From assembly GCA_003506095.1 (NCBI GenBank), contig DNWZ01000767.1, positions 1-9,374 on the forward strand: 9,374 nt of DNA, in the 5' to 3' direction. Origin of the DNA: Planctomycetaceae bacterium. GTDB lineage: Bacteria; Planctomycetota; Planctomycetia; Pirellulales; Pirellulaceae. Below the pieces are notes generated by a model. It was not told where the DNA came from. It did no database searches and was given only the letters and a program-made list of their open reading frames with translations. Both the position numbers and the translations under genes were made by a program. This document shows, piece after piece, positions 5,882-9,374 of the stretch; positions within the stretch are counted from its first letter, which is position 1; each line of letters starts with the position of its first letter.

Positions 5882-8452
5882 TTGCTCGCTGGCGAACTTG
5901 CTCACCGACGATGGGCCGGCAGCCGCCGGTTTCGCCGACCCGATCGCTGCGGTTCTGTCGGATCGATAGAAACGGTTCGACAAAACCTGTTCCAGAACAA
6001 ACGCTCCGGCCATCAGCAACAAGATCCAACCATACAGCGGTCGTGTCGGTGCGCCGCGACCTTCCGCTTCCCGCAGTTCATCGCGATTGCGGACCAAATC
6101 GTACTGCTGCGGGCCGAACCAATCTTGCAACTTTGCCGGATCGAGCCGAGTCAGGTCGGTTTGATTGGGCAGCAGATTGACGCTGAATCCGGTCGTTGTA
6201 CCCGCGCCGCGAAGCCAATAAGTTCCAGGTGTTTCGACATTACCGATCGTTGCGATTGGGCCGCTGGTCCGCAGCGGCACAGGCGGCCCGATGGGTGGAA
6301 ACATCTGAAACGATTGATCGACGATGCGCGATCGGTCGGCAGTGTCCGCTGGCGAATCAACTTGCGTCGCCGGAGCTTTCCCGCGGCCAAGATCAACAAT
6401 AGGAATGCTGGGCAAATCGGTGATCGACAGGTTATGAGTCCCTCGTTGGGCATCGATCAACGACTGCATCATTTCGCGGACCAGCAAAAACGCGGGCCAC
6501 GCGTCGGTGCCGGCGAACAGGTCGTTCCAGCCTCGCGATTGGCCGGCAAGCGCTGGCAACGGGGTGGTCAAAATCAAATGAATGCCGCCGTTTTCTGGCC
6601 CGTTTGGGTCTGCGGCATTTCGGTTAATGCGTCGATCGACAAGCGCCGGGTGATCGGTTCCCGCGTATCGCATCACAATCGTGTCACCGGGTTGCGTCTG
6701 CAGTTGCCAGTATTGGTTGATGGGAAACAGGTTCCACGGCACACCGCCTGCGATATCGCCGAGCGACAAGACCGCGGGGTGATTGGGCCGGGCGATTTCC
6801 AGGAAGGTGCCTGGCGGCGGGATCCGCCAACGCCGCAAAGTCCCCTGGGGAAAGCTTGCTGCCGAAGCGTCTGTGGCGACACGGCCAAGGCTCGGGCCTA
6901 ACATCGAAATCAACTTTCCTCCGCCGGCCAGATACGCTTCCAGATCAGCAACGACGGCGGGCGAGGGTTCGACCGGATCGATCAAAACGATCGCTTCGTA
7001 GTTCGCATAGTTTTCGCGTTTGCTGGGCAGCAACTCCGCGATTTCGATATTGTACTCGGCCGCTTCGTTGTCGATCGCTAGCGGTGCCGTGAGCGCTCCG
7101 CCGATCACACCGGCCGATTCGCGATCAGCCGCAACCAGCAACACCGACGCTGCGGGACGAACTTGCAACGTGAAATAGCGTCGATCGTCGATCGGCAATT
7201 CGTCGTCACCGAGGATGCGGACCAACCCGTGATGCGTGCCGACTTCAAGCGGCGGGACAGACAAGAGAACGCGTGTCGCCGCAGTCGCCAGATTCACCGT
7301 CGTGCGATCGACGCTGCGCAGCGGAGGCAGCACGGTTTGCGAATCACGAATGATCGGCAGCGAAGCGGATTGCGGAGCCGAAGTGTCAAACAGTTGCATT
7401 TCAACCGTCACGCTGCGGCCAGCATCGCCGTCGGTTGCCGAGCGCTGTGGTGGGCCGTCCCATTGCAGCAGCGTCGATATTGCGGTCGGCGTCAGACGTG
7501 GCGGCGTCACATCACTGATCACCAGCGGGCTCAATTTGCGATTGCCCGCCGGATTGGTGCCTACATCCAAAATCTGCAAACGGATCGGCGGATCTTGCGA
7601 CAGGAGCGTCTCGGTCGTCGCATCCGCCCACTCGCTGTCAGGAAACGATTGCGTGGTCAGATCGGTGATCACCAGAACCATTCGTCGCTGCAGGTCGCTG
7701 GAACGGACCAATCGCACCGCAGCATCAATCCGCTCGGACAACGGCCGGGTCAACGACAGCGGTTCGGTGCGTTCGATTTGGCGGTTCGCACTGCCGACGT
7801 CGACTGCGAAGGCGGCCGGGCGTTGCGAGCGATCGATGATCGCAATTCGGCTGTCGTTGGGATATCGGCCGATCATCCACTGGGCGTGACCCCGCATCTG
7901 GTCGATCACCGGTGTCGCCGGATTCGGTTCATCGGCATCGGGTGGCGAGGCGATCCTGGACGTACGAATCGAGTTGTCGATCACGATTGCCATCGCCACT
8001 GGCAGGTCGTCGCCGACGGATATTTCGGGTCCACCCGCTGCGGTCGCTCCGCCGGTGATTGCCGCAGCCAGCAGTGCCACCACGGCGGCCGCTGCCAACC
8101 CATACCGCAGCTTTGCCGATTGCCCCTTCGCCATCGCCGCGCCAGCCATCGCCAGCAGTGCAGCACCGAGCATGCCCAGCAAGCCGACGGCGAACCAACG
8201 CGGTGCCATCGCGGTTTCGATCTGGGGCCGAGCGAGCGCGACCGCGAATGCGGCAACGGCCAGAATTCGGAGCGCCAGCAGCCACCACCGCCGCACCCGC
8301 AGTTTGCTGCGGCTCGATTCGATCCGGTGCTGCAGAAAACGCGTCGCCGGAAAGATCACACGGCGCGGTTGGCGACGTGAAATCAGATGCACCGCGACGG
8401 GAATCGCGATGGCCAGCAGTCCGGCGAGCAGGGATGCGTTCAGGAATGTCAT
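5864..8452 (-). CDS. BatA-type membrane protein with degenerate vWA and amidotransferase-like domains
   Basis: This is an 862-residue protein beginning with a BatA/aerotolerance N-terminal domain: a helix at about 5-24, then the basic segment SRRQPRRVIFPATRFL and a second helix at 56-74. Two further helices follow (about 88-106 and 117-138). A vWA-like domain spans about 150-300, with IVIDNSIRTS at 156-165, Thr235 and ITDL (Asp264). Its first metal motif is broken: Asp159 and Ser161 are present, but Arg163 replaces the second serine. Then come a beta-rich region (about 310-430), an amidotransferase-like fold (about 435-640, including AYLAGGGKLISMLGP) and a C-terminal helix (about 806-824). 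The protein has no cysteine. Its layout parallels that of the downstream gene, suggesting diverged partners. The ATG at 8450-8452 fits the family N-terminus; no clear Shine-Dalgarno sequence precedes it. In other bacteria such proteins neighbour MoxR and DUF58 genes, which are absent here. The role is unknown; cell-envelope assembly or stress is only a guess by family. Confidence 0.92.
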   Translation of the reverse strand: MTFLNASLLAGLLAIAIPVAVHLISRRQPRRVIFPATRFLQHRIESSRSKLRVRRWWLLALRILAVAAFAVALARPQIETAMAPRWFAVGLLGMLGAALLAMAGAAMAKGQSAKLRYGLAAAAVVALLAAAITGGATAAGGPEISVGDDLPVAMAIVIDNSIRTSRIASPPDADEPNPATPVIDQMRGHAQWMIGRYPNDSRIAIIDRSQRPAAFAVDVGSANRQIERTEPLSLTRPLSERIDAAVRLVRSSDLQRRMVLVITDLTTQSFPDSEWADATTETLLSQDPPIRLQILDVGTNPAGNRKLSPLVISDVTPPRLTPTAISTLLQWDGPPQRSATDGDAGRSVTVEMQLFDTSAPQSASLPIIRDSQTVLPPLRSVDRTTVNLATAATRVLLSVPPLEVGTHHGLVRILGDDELPIDDRRYFTLQVRPAASVLLVAADRESAGVIGGALTAPLAIDNEAAEYNIEIAELLPSKRENYANYEAIVLIDPVEPSPAVVADLEAYLAGGGKLISMLGPSLGRVATDASAASFPQGTLRRWRIPPPGTFLEIARPNHPAVLSLGDIAGGVPWNLFPINQYWQLQTQPGDTIVMRYAGTDHPALVDRRINRNAADPNGPENGGIHLILTTPLPALAGQSRGWNDLFAGTDAWPAFLLVREMMQSLIDAQRGTHNLSITDLPSIPIVDLGRGKAPATQVDSPADTADRSRIVDQSFQMFPPIGPPVPLRTSGPIATIGNVETPGTYWLRGAGTTTGFSVNLLPNQTDLTRLDPAKLQDWFGPQQYDLVRNRDELREAEGRGAPTRPLYGWILLLMAGAFVLEQVLSNRFYRSDRTAAIGSAKPAAAGPSSVSKFASEQRTVAS

Positions 8453-8761
8453 GAGAAATCAATGATGACGGTGGGATTGGAGTTCGCAAAGTGCCTTCCC
8501 ATCGGTTGCCAGCAAGTTATCTGAAAGACTCGCTCAAAAAGCATGCCCGTGCCGCGGCTGAAGCGACACGGTTGGCACGCAATGTCCTCCCGTTTTCCCC
8601 ATCCGGCACATCCCCCCAGCCTTCGCTGTTTCCCGAGTCTGTTCTCTGTCAATTGGCAACACTCGTAGCAATGGAACCGTCGTTCCAGTCAGGCCAATTG
8701 CACGAGAGTCGCGGCAGCGGAGACGCGAAACAAACACTCCCAATTTTCTTCATTAAAAAAA

Positions 8762-8767
8762 CATAAT
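8762..8767 (+). promoter_or_regulatory. Candidate -10 element for the DUF1559 gene
   Basis: CATAAT matches five of six positions of the sigma-70 -10 consensus and lies in the most AT-rich part of the intergenic region, about 92 nt before the ATG at 8859. No convincing -35 box sits 16-18 nt upstream, so this is only a candidate. Confidence 0.2.
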
Positions 8768-8843
8768 TTGCTTACAAAACGACCTACGTAATCGGTTACG
8801 ATCGGAAGCAATCCCCCCTGCTGGACCTTTCTCCATTTTCCCC

Positions 8844-8849
8844 AAAGGA
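8844..8849 (+). promoter_or_regulatory. Shine-Dalgarno sequence of the DUF1559 gene
   Basis: AAAGGA ends 9 nt before the ATG at 8859-8861. It is the best-placed ribosome-binding site in the window and fixes the start of the prepilin-like gene ahead of the in-frame prepilin peptidase site. Confidence 0.6.
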
Positions 8850-8858
8850 AACTCATCA

Positions 8859-9374
8859 ATGGATACGGCTTTTTATGGAAGGAGCAATCGCGTTTATTCG
8901 CCACGCCGATCGACCAAGGATGGTTTTACGTTGGTTGAACTGCTCGTGGTCATTGCGATCATTGGCGTGATGGTTGGCCTGCTATTGCCTGCTGTGCAAG
9001 CGGCCCGAGAAGCGGCCCGTCGGATGAGTTGCTCGAACAACTTGAAGCAGTTCGGAATTGCACTGCACAACTACCACGACACGTTTCTGCGTTTTCCGCC
9101 ACGACAAGGCGGTACAGGCTGGCAGAACGATTTCACCAATGGGATGAACGGCGGCGCGAACATGCTGATTTTGGGTTTCCTCGAGCAAACGGCTCTTTAT
9201 GAACAATTCAAGAATCCACTGACACACAACGGCGTGACCTTTCAACCTTGGGGGCCAATCCCCAGTAGCCATGCAAACACCTATCCACCATTTGGAGTGC
9301 AAGTTCCGACATTTGTTTGTCCTTCGTCTTTGCCATCGAGCGCGCCGGGATGGAACTGTTACACCAACTATGGA
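8859..9374 (+). CDS. DUF1559 (SBP_bac_10) prepilin-like protein, 3' end missing
   Basis: The first 172 residues are present; the gene continues past the right edge. A 22-residue basic leader ends in KDG and is followed by FTLVELLVVIAIIGVMVG, the type IV prepilin/pseudopilin signal: the predicted prepilin peptidase cut is after Gly22, mature residue Phe23, and Glu27 is the conserved +5 glutamate. The next segment, LLPAVQAAREAARRMSC, and NNLKQFGIALHNYHD are characteristic of the DUF1559 family, as are the RFPP motif and the VPTFVCPSS segment. The full protein is typically about 300-400 residues, so about half is missing, including the H-X9-DG-type C-terminus. The product should be an inner-membrane-anchored, exported pseudopilin-like protein. 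Planctomycetes carry many paralogues and their function is not established. It is divergent from the vWA pair, so probably independently transcribed. Confidence 0.95.
   Translation, partial: MDTAFYGRSNRVYSPRRSTKDGFTLVELLVVIAIIGVMVGLLLPAVQAAREAARRMSCSNNLKQFGIALHNYHDTFLRFPPRQGGTGWQNDFTNGMNGGANMLILGFLEQTALYEQFKNPLTHNGVTFQPWGPIPSSHANTYPPFGVQVPTFVCPSSLPSSAPGWNCYTNYG

Larger units (their letters stand above)
8453..8858. other. Gene-less divergent intergenic region
   Basis: These 406 bases separate the divergently transcribed vWA pair and DUF1559 gene, so they should hold both promoters. A 91-codon plus-strand frame from a GTG at 8491 to the TAA at 8764-8766 crosses much of it, but it lacks a recognisable domain or ribosome-binding site and I do not call it. 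On the minus strand a perfect TTGACA (8647-8652) resembles a -35 box, but I see no good -10 box at the right distance. An AT-rich stretch (about 8740-8780) contains CATAAT at 8762-8767, a -10-like hexamer on the plus strand. A 5-bp inverted repeat, CGTAA (8787-8791) and TTACG (8796-8800), lies in the presumed leader of the DUF1559 gene. Confidence 0.5.

Noticed and set aside
5868..6029. 54-residue N-terminal extension of the second vWA gene
   Set aside because: It lies wholly inside the C-terminal coding region of the upstream gene and lacks family character. The GTG at 5865-5867 with the GTGA overlap and an upstream AAAGGA is the better start.
5258..6901. 547-codon plus-strand frame antisense to both vWA genes
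   Set aside because: It crosses the coding junction of two well-supported genes, has extreme Arg/Ala/Gln content typical of antisense frames in GC-rich DNA, and shows no domain.
7163..8380. 405-codon plus-strand frame antisense to the BatA-type gene
   Set aside because: Composition is dominated by Arg, Gln and His with no hydrophobic core or motif; it is explained by the opposite strand's codon bias.
8491..8766. 91-codon plus-strand frame in the divergent intergenic region
   Set aside because: It starts with GTG, has no ribosome-binding site, and occupies the space where two promoters are expected; composition and sequence give no family. It would need conservation in relatives to be revived.
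1..9374. CRISPR arrays, tRNA or rRNA genes, insertion sequences, toxin-antitoxin pairs and defence genes
   Set aside because: I looked for direct-repeat arrays, cloverleaf signatures, transposase motifs and small paired frames and found none that hold up.

Overview
The window looks like chromosomal DNA of a planctomycete, most likely a Rhodopirellula/Pirellula relative. The evidence is an incomplete prepilin-like protein of the DUF1559 (SBP_bac_10) type, a family greatly expanded in Planctomycetes, next to two large membrane-anchored vWA/glutamine-amidotransferase-fold proteins of the kind common there. GATCG-rich sequence and weak or absent Shine-Dalgarno sites before several genes fit this. 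The assignment is inference from family knowledge; there is no rRNA or other phylogenetic marker here.

Layout: positions 1-684 carry no gene I can support, only a short frame cut by the left edge, a broken minus-strand frame and an inverted repeat just before the next gene. Positions 685-3423 (+) encode a complete P2-type cation-transporting ATPase. A 65-bp composite palindromic element (3420-3484) fills the gap to the next, convergent gene, contains an intrinsic terminator for the ATPase and supplies its stop codon. Positions 3486-8452 (-) hold a two-gene, translationally coupled operon (GTGA overlap). The first gene, 5864-8452, is a BatA-type membrane protein with a degenerate vWA domain and an amidotransferase-like fold. 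The second, 3486-5867, is a related membrane protein with an intact vWA metal site and the same kind of fold. A gene-less 406-bp divergent region follows. From 8859 (+) a DUF1559 prepilin-like protein runs off the right edge.

The minus-strand pair looks like one functional unit: two membrane-tethered vWA proteins whose large domains are probably extracytoplasmic, which in other genomes work with MoxR AAA+ ATPases and DUF58 proteins. Neither partner is in the window. The ATPase is convergent and the DUF1559 gene divergent, so neither is co-transcribed with the pair, and I see no strong reason to join all four into one system. I did not find a clear-cut new system. The most interesting points are the asymmetric vWA pair without cysteines, the composite palindrome, and a possible lineage-specific repeat at the left edge.
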